From positions 116,593 to 180,592 of the forward strand of contig JAHQIW010006212.1 of assembly GCA_019055375.1 (NCBI GenBank): a stretch of 64,000 bases of DNA, read 5' to 3'. The stretch is from Parelaphostrongylus tenuis. Its lineage: Eukaryota; Nematoda; Chromadorea; Rhabditida; Metastrongylidae. Below, piece after piece: positions 54,986-64,000 of this stretch. The translations under genes were made by a program, and so were the position numbers. Under the pieces are notes generated by a model. It saw only the letters and a list, made by a program, of their open reading frames with translations, did not search any database and was not told the DNA's origin. The stretch's first letter is position 1. Each line of letters starts with the position of its first letter.

Positions 54986-55610
54986 GAAATGACAACAGTT
55001 TCGTGCAGAAAACAACGGATTACACAACTCATGATATCGAAAATTTTTGGAAATTAGGGTTGACATGTTAGGTATAATATCTACTTACGTAGGAAATTCA
55101 CAACCTTTCATATACAAAACTTTCTATTGACTATGCCGAGGAGCATTCATCCCGGAGGCAGCAGTCGCAAAACTAAACAAACTCTTAGAGGAATACGAAA
55201 TCAAGTTCCAGAGATTGAATTCAAAGTTGCTGAAAAAAGAAGATGATTTTCAAAAATATTCACTTAGCTCCTCGAGGATGTAGCTCCATGTAAAGGAGTT
55301 GACGCCGCATTATTAACATGCACGGTGAGGGGATCACTGTGATGTTCTTTCAGAGCGATTGATTACCGAATGTCGCTTGCTTCTCTTACGGCCATTACGC
55401 ACGGTCGACTCTTCTGAGGCCTCACTTAAAATTGATACATCCTGATTTACAGGCTGCGTAAAATATACTGCCAATTTTGCATTTTGCCGGTTTTAGCATT
55501 GATACAATCTTTTTTTTTTTGTTGATTCTGATAACTTTGTTGGATTCTTTGTTCGGTTTTGATCTGGAATCTGTTTTTTTTATTTGTCGTTTTTCAGATG
55601 TGCTGAACAT

Positions 55611-56630
55611 ATGGATCGTAAAAATGTACGTATCGCAATAGTTGAGTTGCACAAGACGGGATGAGCCTCTATTGTTAAAATCACCTGGTTTCAAGCTAGT
55701 AACTGTCTACGGAGCAGCAAAATGTTTTTGAAGAGATTGGAAGGACTGGGGGACAGCCCTTTAATAGGTCATCCAATCACTCATCTACTCCGCAAAATAT
55801 TCAAATAACCCAGTTGTGAAGCACGACTAAATCCGGATAATTTGATGCCTAAAGCAGCCCGGACGCTCGGGATCAGCAAATGGAGCATCCGAAACATTGC
55901 TAGAAATAACTGAAGCTGCTCAGCTACAAACAGCCTATGTTCATCTTCTGGACAAACGACGAAAGCACAACGGCTTCCAAAAGTTCGCCGAATGCTTCGT
56001 TGAATCGCTGGTGTTCGTTTGTCGGATTAATCTTTTACGAACGAGAAGATATTCACGATCAAAGTACCCCACATCCGCCAGAATGGGCGTTAACTTCTCA
56101 AGAAAGGTCAGCAGAAATCGACAGTAGTAAAAACCGTGGGCCGCAGTTACTTTCCAGCCTCTGTGATTATCTGGGCTTACATTTGCGCCACCGGAAAGGC
56201 GGCATTGTTCTTCAACAACATAAACGTCAAAATGAACGGTGTCACCTGCCATCAGTAAGTTTCACGAGGCGTACTAGAGCTTTCGCGTGCTCAACACTTT
56301 GTCGCCTATGGATTCCACTCAGCAGGACTGAGGTCTTGTGCGTTCGGCTCGTTCAACGATTGCCATATGTCAAGAGCAGTTTACACACCCGTTTGGGGTA
56401 AGAATGTTTGGCCGTCAAACAGCCGGATCTCAGCTGAATGAATTACACCGTGTGGCTCCTACTGCAGAAAAAGTCTTCGCTACTCGCTACACGCATAAAC
56501 GAGCTTCAAACTGCTTTGACACGCGCTTGAGATGACTTAACGATGGAATTGTGTGCGGTAATCGTTGATGAAAACTTTCGCAAGCTACTTTATAAATGTA
56601 TAGAGATCGAAGAAAGCAATGTTGAGAATG
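55611..56630 (+). pseudogene. maT-like (Tc1/mariner) transposase remnant
   Basis: Starts ATG with MDRKNVRIAIVELHKTG, the N-terminal HTH of nematode maT-like transposases. KAARTLGISKWSIRNIARN follows (second HTH, near 55855). FTNEKIFTIKVPHIRQNGR comes near 56034-56090, where the first catalytic Asp (normally in DEK) is Asn (56040-56042). Then FPASVIIWAYICATGKAALF near 56150-56210, KNVWPSN near 56400 and MELCAVIVDENFRKLLYKCIE near 56545. At least six frameshifts or stops. Terminal repeats were not delimited. Confidence 0.75.
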
Positions 56631-56644
56631 TGTTACAGTCTTTT

Positions 56645-57835
56645 TTGTTTATCATTATAACTGTTGATCTTATAAACGTGGTTATTTCCTTAACTGAACG
56701 AATTCATTTGTTTATACTTCTTTCTAGGGGTATGCATCTATAAAGATATAATAAATGATGAATACGGAAATATACATAAAACTATTTATTGAAAATGAAA
56801 TATCTGTAAAGAATTGACACAACTTTTAACCTACGCTGGCGTATACATAGTGGTGTATTAGTCCTAAGTCATGAAACGACAGTCAACAATCAATCACTAG
56901 AACACCACGGCGATCCCTCACCGTACGTTAATTTGAAAAGTTGGGCATGGATTCCTCTATATAGGGATATTTTTCCGAGGAACTCATTTAGCCGAAAGGA
57001 ATCGTTTTACTGATAAAGCTGAAACGCCGATACACTTCTCTGACACATTGTAGATGAAGTAACAGAACTCATGAGCTGCTCAAAATATGCTCTTAGGAAG
57101 TCAAGATGATTTTGACCGCATCTCTCTATTAGAGCGAAAAGCAGATGTTAGCTTTCACCAGAATTGAGGACACGAAGTGAAATGGAAAGATAACATTAAA
57201 CACAGACCGAGTCCTGAAGTCAGCGCGACCTTGCTTGAATCGACGTATACATTCTGGAGCCTTGAACACAAGCAGGATAAAAGATCGCTCAGTGTTGTAG
57301 ACAGGGTATTAAGAGGGTAAATGGTGGAGCTGTCTCGTATATCGAAAAGTACAGAAGGAGATCATATTACGTAAACAGTTAGCGACTAGAGAAGTTTCTA
57401 ATATTCCAAGTCACATAGCAAAATTCGATGGTGAAGCGAATTAAGAAGCAACTACAGCCTGTCAATAAAGGACATCAACGATTAGCCACATGTGTTCTCG
57501 AGTGTAGAACAGAGCTTTCATCAAAACACTAGAAAAGACTATGACACTCTGAGTCTATTTTCTACAGAATCACGACTAAGGTGATCACCAAATGATGCCA
57601 GAGCACAGGTATGAGGAACAGTGCATTGGTCATCCATCGTATTTTTACTCATTTGCGGCTGACATGGCCGTATCAAAGTATGGGTCCACATGTGATTGGA
57701 GTTTTGAGCATTCCATCTCAGTCCAGAAGGGTTTACTATAGGCATGACTAGTATGGTTCACTGCTGTTTGATACTTAGGAATATCGATTGCCGAACATCT
57801 TGCGGGAGACTATTTGACGTTTGGAATAATAGTAA
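56645..57835. other. no gene recognised
   Basis: Anonymous DNA between two transposon remnants. Confidence 0.4.
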
Positions 57836-57841
57836 CTACTA

Positions 57842-58205
57842 TTAAGTTGGTGCTAAAGTGATGACGGTTTTAGATCGTGCTGAAGCGCATTCACTTTCGT
57901 AATCCTTCTCTAATGGCGCGAATACTAGACTGGTCGACGTTGACTTCTTTTGCAGCATTTCGAGCAGTCTTGAGAGGGTCAGCTTTGATCACTAGGTCAT
58001 TGTCAACTTCACATGAGCGACCACTACGTTTTCCATCTTCGAGAGTCTCGTCTCCTTTACGGACATCTTAGACCACTACTGTGCTGTACGTCTGCTAGCA
58101 GTTTATGAGGCAAATGCGTTGTTGTGATGCGAGTTGTCTTTGCTGTTTAACGACCCATTCTGAATGTACAGTAAGAAAGCGCAAGTATTTTTGCACCAAC
58201 CGGCT
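57842..58205 (-). mobile_element. Hsmar1/bandit-like mariner MITE (~360 bp)
   Basis: The terminal inverted repeats TTAAGTTGGTGCTAAAGTGA (57842-57861) and, inverted, CCGGTTGGTGCAAAAATACT (58203 down) closely resemble the TTAGGTTGGTGCAAAAGTAAT end of Hsmar1/MADE1. TA lies outside both ends. Inside, on the minus strand (about 57883-58075), a frame reads DVRKGDETLEDGKRSGRSCE then ADPLKTARNAAKEVNVDQSS, the linker and second HTH of a cecropia-type mariner transposase. The rest is deleted. The hookworm mariner bandit belongs to this clade. Confidence 0.85.
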
Positions 58206-58209
58206 TAGC

Positions 58210-58900
58210 TCCTGTAGTTTTGATTGAGTATAAAATAAACAACATGTCATAGGTTGTTAGCAAGAATATATAAGGCGAGATAAGCGCATTGGAATGATGT
58301 ATAACATGATCACAGTTACTTGATTTGTTCCAAAATCAGGCTGCTATTCAACAGTCCATGAGCCGCTATCACTTTTCCAAGATCGTAATGACAGCGCCTT
58401 CCGTGTGCACGGTATAAGCTAAGCTTTTCGCTTATTTCTAGCAGAAATATTGTAAAAAAACAAACCGCAATCAGATAATACCTGATTGTGTTGGATGTCA
58501 GTCATAGAGGAACGATGCGATCAATGTCGCGAAGGATGCCACCATTGCAGTCGCGAACTAGGTGAATTTAGACCGTTAGGTAGGAATGGAAATCAATCAC
58601 AAACAAACCAGCGTCCAAATGATGATTTTTCACTTACATCACACCACGGAATGCATATTTACTCCTGTACATGACCCCAAAATCGCAATCTCATGAAAGG
58701 TCCGCGACATCTTACTGAATACAAATCCACAACTATGTATAAAATTTTGGACTGTCATGCAGTGCAGTTTCGTTGAGGTGAGCTAAAATCCAGGATTTTA
58801 AGACATCTAACAAGGAACAAAAACAATAAGTGCGCTGAAGAACTTCTGATTGTGTTAATGTAGACGTTGAAATAAACGTAGAATATCTCAAAACTCACGA
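58210..58900. other. no gene recognised
   Basis: A segment near 58450-58560 resembles 12260-12370, an unnamed dispersed repeat. Confidence 0.4.
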
Positions 58901-58904
58901 TCCC

Positions 58905-59190
58905 ACCGTGGGATCAAATAAAAAGACACTTTTTTGAAACCTTATTGATCCGTTTTCAATTTTTTTTCATATGCTGATCTCGGTGATCCTAGCACTCAGC
59001 TCCTTCATTTATCTTTTCCTTGAACGCCGCAGAATACTGGTTGAGTAAGTTTAATTGTAATCTTGATGATAGCCTGACTGTAGCGTTTCATAAATCGTCG
59101 TTCTTGATTGCACGAAGAGAGTTGCGGGAGTATACAACGCCTCCACGCGCCGCCGCTCGATGAGCATCACAACCACTCGGGCCGCGCGGT
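58905..59190 (-). repeat. tRNA-derived SINE, family C
   Basis: Minus strand: the head at about 59185-59110 reads CGCGCGGCCCGAGTGGTTGT GATGCTCATCGA, clearly tRNA-Ser/Leu-like. The body includes the reverse of AGAATACTGGTTGAG. The tail GGATCAATAAGGTTTC (reversed) lies near 58945. Confidence 0.7.
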
Positions 59191-59300
59191 GTGTTACTCC
59201 AAAATTTCCTCGGAATCCTTCTTAACTGAGAAAATTTAGAAAATTACAACCAAATTCAAAAGTTTCGACTTTCTATAAACTCGGCATAATCAGTTGATAT

Positions 59301-59476
59301 ATGAAAATGGAGAAAAACTTATCTTTGATTAGCTGACGCGAGGTTGATAAAACAGTTGTAGAAATTCGGGCTGACGTTCGGCGACCCGCCTTCTTCAGAG
59401 CCTGGACGTATATAGTATTAGTCTGTTTTATCAACCTTGCGTCAGCTAATCAAGATAAGTTTTCTCCATTTTCATA
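59301..59476. mobile_element. short foldback element with ~55-bp arms
   Basis: Left arm 59301-59355 and right arm 59423-59476 are near-perfect inverse copies (ATGAAAATGGAGAAAAACTT..., TTGATAAAACAG). The 67-bp centre carries a minus-strand Penelope-linked motif, CTCTGAAGAAGGCGGGTCGCCGAACG. Confidence 0.75.
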
Positions 59477-59564
59477 CAACCAAATTGTCAAAACCCACTA
59501 TCTATCAACCTCGGTATGCTCCAGTATAATTCTTGATTTCTTTCTCTATTGCCGTACGCGAGGT

Positions 59565-60660
59565 GTTACACGGATCTTTACTAAACAGCAGACGTTTCGG
59601 CAGTTCGCATTCTTCACAACCTGGAAAGGTCAAATTGTCTGCAATCCAGACAGCCCAAACACCTCCATTACTCCCTTGAAAAAAAAATTATAGACCTAGA
59701 TTTCAGTTGCATCGAGCACAAAATCAACTCTCAACAGCGCGCTTCTTGCATGTGTTCCACTGAATGATTCAAGTGGAGACCACATAGGCTCGTTATGCAC
59801 ACTAATCATCAAAACAAAAGTCTTATATACTGACTGATTTCATGAGTGATAACGAAGCATTCCCCCCTGCGGTTTATAGCTCGATTGTGTAAATAAACGT
59901 TGTTTGAAATGAACAGGTTCAGAGCAATCCGTCGCTATCAATGAAATATTACCTAATACTCTAAGACAACAAATAATTCGTAACCGCTTATATGGCCGTC
60001 TCTGTATTAATGAAAGATTGTAAAATGTGTCTAACGACAGAGATGGTGATTGCATGAGCGTAGGTACAATCTATCTAATCTCTTGCAAAGCGTGTAGTGA
60101 TAAATATATTGGTGAGACGGGTAGGCCGCTCTATGCCCTCATAGAAGAACACCTAGCTGACAAACGTCTCTCAACAGACGAAACACCCCGCTAGGGACGC
60201 ATACAGAACAGAAACACGACGGAGTTGATTTGAGGTCGAAGACACCATCTTTGCGCAGCGCAAAATTCTGAAAGCACTTTGGATTAACAACACTATGCCG
60301 ATTATAAACCGCAGGGAGCGATGCCTCGTTATTACTCGTGATGTGAGTCAGCGTATAAGACTGCTGCTTTGATATGTAGAGCGCATTGCGAGCCTACGTG
60401 ATCGTCTTCCGCTAATCTCACTTGAATCATTCAGTGGAACACATTAAAAAATCGAATAAGTATGTTGAGAGTTAATTTTCAGCTTAATGCGATTGAAATC
60501 TAGTCTGGTTTATTTTCCAAAGGAGTAATCGAGGTGTTTAACTGATTGCATTGCGGACAATTTGACCTTTACAGCCTCTGAAGAAGACGAACTGCCGAAA
60601 CGTCAGCTGCTGTCTGTGTTATAAATGAAACAATCACTACTGCATAATTAAAACATTAAA
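59565..60660 (+). mobile_element. Penelope-like element remnant bounded by inverted terminal motifs
   Basis: Inverted copies of one end bound it: a minus-strand copy (59581-59665, AATTTGACCTTTCCAGG... TGCCGAAACGTCTGC) and a plus-strand copy (60545-60640, AATTTGACCTTTACAGCCTC TGAAGAAGACGAACTGCCGAAACGTC). Penelope-like elements are known to insert with inverted partial copies at one side. The coding remnant lies between. Confidence 0.7.
59890..60400 (+). pseudogene. Penelope-like GIY-YIG endonuclease (best copy)
   Basis: The uninterrupted frame 60045-60194 (49 codons, TAG) reads GDCMSVGTIYLISCKACSDK then YIGETGRPLYALIEEHLADK. It holds both halves of the GIY-YIG signature, the conserved Arg after it and the preceding Cys motif (CKMC... 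in another frame just upstream at 60021). Downstream frames retain degraded pieces ending near IKTA/RL. Penelope-like elements use this nuclease for target cleavage. Upstream RT is absent here. Confidence 0.8.
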
Positions 60661-60664
60661 TAAT

Positions 60665-62940
60665 TTTGTTTAAGGAGCGCTTCAATCGTTTCGTCAATCT
60701 TTGCTACTACGATCGTTTAGTGCCGAGTGCCACTTCAACATTGGATATCTCTATCAGAAAATGGGACAACCCACAAGAAACTTTTGAAGCGTAGATGAGC
60801 GCCACAGGGTACGATTATAAATATTTTGATAAAAAAGAGTCTTCCGTCGGGTGAGAATTTTGCAAAGACGAAATCTTTTTTAATTACACTCTTTAGCAAG
60901 ATAGTGGGTTGAAAACGTTTTGAAAAATGGTCATAACCACGTAAATCACAAATCAAGTATCTACTGTACGTACTGATAGTATCGTGTCAAATCGTTCAAA
61001 CCTAATAAAGAATAAAACAACTTTCAATTGCCAGTGGTGACTCTATGATAGATTGAGACTCACGTAAAGATGATTCAGGAGAAACAGAAGCGTGTTTGGA
61101 TCTTTATCGGGAGGCGAGCCATACTGCTCATCTGTTCAAATGATAAGTGAATGCCATTAGTTCTCACCCATTATTGAATAGAAAAGTGACCTGGCTGAAT
61201 TCGGCAATAAACAGTTATAGCTATGCAGTTCATGGAGAACTCCATGTGGGAAAAGTTCTCAGTCCTAGATTGCTAAGCTAAACCTTCCAGAAAGAGTTGA
61301 GATTTTTGTTTTAGGGGGCCGTATGCAGTTCTACCATGCCACCTGGACTTGTTATGACATTAGCGTTATCAGTAGACTGATATAAAATTTTTTTGAGATA
61401 GTTAGATCATGTGCTTGAGCAAAGAGTCGGCCCATCCTCAAAATTATGATTTGCCGATGGATCAAGTCATTTACACTGTTCTAAGAAATTGCTCGCCTAA
61501 TCGCAAACTCTATTACAGTTACACATTGCTTTTTTGGTAGAATAGAGTCTCAAGGTGGAGGGCTTTCCTCTAACCCAGAGATGTGACCTTTCTGTAGAAG
61601 AATGTATGGGGGCACATGTATAGCTATGCCAGATTTCAAGGAGAAAGTAAGCTTGATCAATTCTAAACAACTTGAATAGGAGATGAAATACGGATCTTTA
61701 GAAGCCGCTAAATCTATCCAGTAGTACAAACAATTTCTATTGAAAAAATTTTCATTAAAAGACGGAACAAATAGAAGAAGTGCAGGAATGCGCATGACAA
61801 TTGAACACTAGTCATGTGTTTGAGAAGACACATTAACTAGTACCGACTACGGCTATAATGTCCTCCCGATCTAAATTATTGTTTGTTGATTGATTTAAAA
61901 AAACCAAATCTTGCTGAGGGTCAAATCCGCCTCGGCAAAAGTGAAAACCGTTTTCTATGTGTGTTTCGTTAGTGGTCTAACTTTCCTTTAGCGATCCAGA
62001 CCATAGTCGTGCACTAACAAATCTTTTCGCGCTAGTTGGAACGACTAGGAACGGTGCCACTTTGGTGGTGAAGATATCTACAAGAATCCCGAACAGTATG
62101 ATCAATCATCAAACCACTTTCGCATTTCAAAAAGGCGCTTGCATGGCAAAGATGGTGAGATATCATGAGGTTGAACAGCGATTGAAGACTGCTATTATTT
62201 CCAATCTGCATGTCCATGTTTTACGCAAAATTTAGGTGAGATTTGTGAAATGCTGACTTCAGTCCTATTAAAATGGCTAAGACTTTGATATATGTAGCTT
62301 CTTTGACCCTTAAGGGAACGACTTAATCCATCTGATGGGTACTCAAATGATTGGAGCCCTTTCTTGCTGGACAAAACTCTTCTCTCAGACATTTGGGCAA
62401 TTATTCGCATCTCCGCGAAATGCTTAGCTGGTGTTTGTAAATGACTCTCTAACAGACTTCTTATTTGTTGTGCGATAGTCCAAATTTCGTGGATTTCGAT
62501 ACTGCGATTGGTTTTTTGAAAAGATTGTCAATGAAAACTGTAAAAGCGAAAAGAAGACTATGATTCGCAATCAAAGCTTTCATTTTGATGAAAACTTATC
62601 GATGCACAGTAGACAATTTGAGTTTGCAGAGAAATCATGGCGAATCAGAAAAAGTGAAAAACCCGAGGGTTATACCTTTTAGTTGGATGAAAAAACCCAA
62701 ACTGAATAACCCAGACCCCCTCGGGTCCTGTGCAGTTGGCGCTATGCGATTAATCAAATTGCCGTCACCAAAGAGTTAACATACGGAGCAGACAAATGTC
62801 GTACAGCCCAGAATTATTCAGTATACCGTGCAACCAAAGATGTGGGTAGGTTGTAGAGGATGTGAAGTTAGCTTTGAAAACAATTTGGCCGTCCAGTAAC
62901 TTTGTCATGTATCTGAAATTATATATAATCATTCATCCTT
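60665..62940. other. long anonymous stretch
   Basis: No exon, repeat family or transposon feature was recognised in about 2.3 kb. Reading frames up to ~90 codons are unsupported. Confidence 0.4.
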
Positions 62941-62994
62941 TGCCATTAGTATTTGAGCCAGCCTATCATGTGGTCTGGTAAGGGCTCTTGTACA

Positions 62995-63032
62995 GCCCGA
63001 TACACGTGTTTCGTCCTTACAGATCTCCTCAG
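62995..63032 (-). ncRNA. partial hammerhead ribozyme (family II)
   Basis: Minus strand: CTGAGGA core (complement of 63026-63032), stem II with TCT-GTAA-GGA plus an extra A, GAAA, stem III AC-ACGT-GT, A at the cleavage site and TCGGGC for stem I. The 5' strand of stem I is missing because the element is joined to GAGC at that point. Confidence 0.55.
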
Positions 63033-63275
63033 GCTCAAATATTAATGAAAGATCTATTGAAATTCAAGCGTGTTTTTAATAAAGCACTCGAAATAAAGGT
63101 ATAATATGATAAAAATTGTAGCTCAAGAGCAATTCGAGGTCGTCGCAACACTCTGTGTTAGATGAAAATTTCACTTGACATAGAAGATGAAACTTTTCGT
63201 CTTTAATGACTCTCTGTAAGGGAGTAAGGTTACAGAGAGAAATGACTACAAAATTATCGAAAGACGACGGGTTCT

Positions 63276-63319
63276 GTCCGACTGACGAGTTTGTAAAGAC
63301 GAAACACGTGTATCGAGGC
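63276..63319 (+). ncRNA. hammerhead ribozyme (family II, best core)
   Basis: Core CTGACGA 63282-63288. Stem II GTTT-GTAA-AGAC 63289-63300, 4 bp with a GNRA loop. GAAA 63301-63304. Stem III is a short palindrome ACACGTGT (63304-63311), cleavage nucleotide A63312. Stem I GTCCGA (63276-63281) pairs with TCG-A-GGC (63313-63319) if one A is bulged; sister copies have the uninterrupted TCGGGC. All invariant core bases are present. Confidence 0.68.
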
Positions 63320-63434
63320 TGTACAAGAGCCCTTAACAGACCACATGACAAGTTGGCTCAAATAATAATGAGAGGATCTATTGAAATTTGAGGCGTGGTC
63401 TTAATGAAGCATTCGAAATAAAGGTATAATCATT

Positions 63435-64000
63435 CACTTTCTAGGTGTTCTCTACCAACGTATGGGCTCTCTATGAACCTCGCCGAAGTCGTGTATCTAC
63501 GAGCACTGTCGCTTGACATATACACAAGTTCAGTCATATTGGCAATCTGCGAGCTGTGCAAAACAAACTCAACAGAGTTCAGAACTTCAACGAAACATCA
63601 CTTATCCTAGAGGGGAAATCGGGTATTCAGGTTTCCGCAGCACGACACTCTGTGTGATATGCGAGAGATTTTATAACTACTTCAAATACTCTAGTACTAT
63701 ATGTCACAAATTCATCCAACTTCTGAGACACCAAGATTGTCGAACAGCAGCATAAAATGGAATCAGCGCTTCAGGGCAAGATAAGAACATATGTGGCTGT
63801 GTTCTACTTTCTCAAGCAAAATAGTGAACTCTACATATCACTTTAAGCTCATTATCGCTCGGTTGTACTTACATCTGACTTCAGAGTTTCTCTTCTACTG
63901 AAAAAATAATTATCCAACACATCTCTTAAATGTAAAAGCAACCAGAATCAAATAATAGCGAGGTTTTGCCTGCTAATCAGTAACTCGCAGAAAAAAGAGT
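63435..64000. other. no gene recognised
   Basis: Anonymous sequence to the window end. An 80-codon plus frame (63513-63755) has no recognisable domain. Confidence 0.35.

Larger units (their letters stand above)
49845..55490. repeat. segmental duplication, copy 2 (with nested LINE)
   Basis: Colinear with 32575-35095, plus the 3-kb LINE insertion and an expanded TA tract at 54842-54925. Divergence between the copies consists of scattered substitutions and small indels, consistent with an old duplication predating the LINE insertion. Confidence 0.85.
62950..63430. mobile_element. family II hammerhead repeat, inverted + direct arrangement
   Basis: Minus-strand ribozyme end at 62995-63032 and plus-strand end at 63276-63319. 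A direct repeat beginning GATCTATTGAAATT and ending CGAAATAAAGGTATAAT occurs at 63050-63107 and 63374-63430. As in family I, one arm is inverted and one unit end is directly repeated. No coding sequence. Confidence 0.7.

Noticed and set aside
1..64000. CRISPR array, bacterial operon or plasmid features
   Set aside because: No regularly spaced direct repeats, ribosome-binding-site-led genes or bacterial gene density; the window is eukaryotic.

Overview
The window looks like repeat-rich nuclear DNA of a strongylid nematode, most likely an ancylostomatid hookworm. The evidence is the kind of mobile DNA: an RTE-clade LINE of the type known from hookworms (dingo-like), a Hsmar1/bandit-like mariner MITE, other mariner and maT-like transposase remnants, Penelope-like (GIY-YIG) retroelement fragments and several tRNA-derived SINE families. 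The base composition is about 40% GC by eye, TA microsatellites are frequent and no operon-like bacterial organisation is present. No complete, confidently identifiable host protein-coding gene was found. Most open frames are short and chance-like.

Layout. 0-5 kb: a foldback palindrome, a hammerhead-ribozyme repeat with two opposed ribozymes, an ~0.9-kb MITE, a SINE and a deleted mariner. 5-16 kb: mostly anonymous DNA with ribozyme-related repeats (6.4-7.0 and 11.6-12.0 kb), SINEs and a second ~0.9-kb MITE. 16-32 kb: a tandemly duplicated block on the minus strand with three paralogous exon-like segments (16.98, 27.36 and 29.28 kb), matching upstream exon-like segments (19.67, 30.25, 30.84 kb) and duplicated flanks (26.13-27.08 versus 30.95-31.91 kb). 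It is interrupted by SINEs, a ribozyme repeat at 20 kb and an old LINE fragment at 23.4-24.3 kb. 32.6-35.1 kb and 49.8-55.5 kb: two copies of one segmental duplication. The second copy was invaded by an RTE LINE (51784-54821), and the first copy preserves the empty site. 35-49 kb: a Penelope-like remnant, two MITEs, SINEs and the best hammerhead locus (44.5-45.1 kb). 55.5-64 kb: a maT-like transposase pseudogene, a bandit/MADE1-like MITE, a foldback, a Penelope-like remnant flanked by inverted copies of its terminal motif, and a second-family hammerhead locus at 63 kb.

The most interesting signal is a set of hammerhead ribozymes found by reading pairing by eye. Family I (751-1183, 44537-45095, and a decayed copy at 11.6-12.0 kb) has a ~270-bp unit with a type I hammerhead: a 7-bp stem I, 5-bp stem II and 3-bp stem III closed by CCGG, with core CTGACGA...GAAA and cleavage after A. 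At 44.7-45.0 kb two ribozymes lie in direct orientation 271 nt apart, the geometry of a self-excising monomer (retrozyme-like). Family II (20.0-20.5, 62.95-63.43, decayed at 6.4-7.0 kb) uses a different stem II closed by a GNRA loop. Because Penelope-like elements are known to carry hammerheads in their pseudo-LTRs, and Penelope-like remnants occur in the same window, I infer that these repeats are non-autonomous relatives of such retroelements. Their activity and exact family membership are untested.
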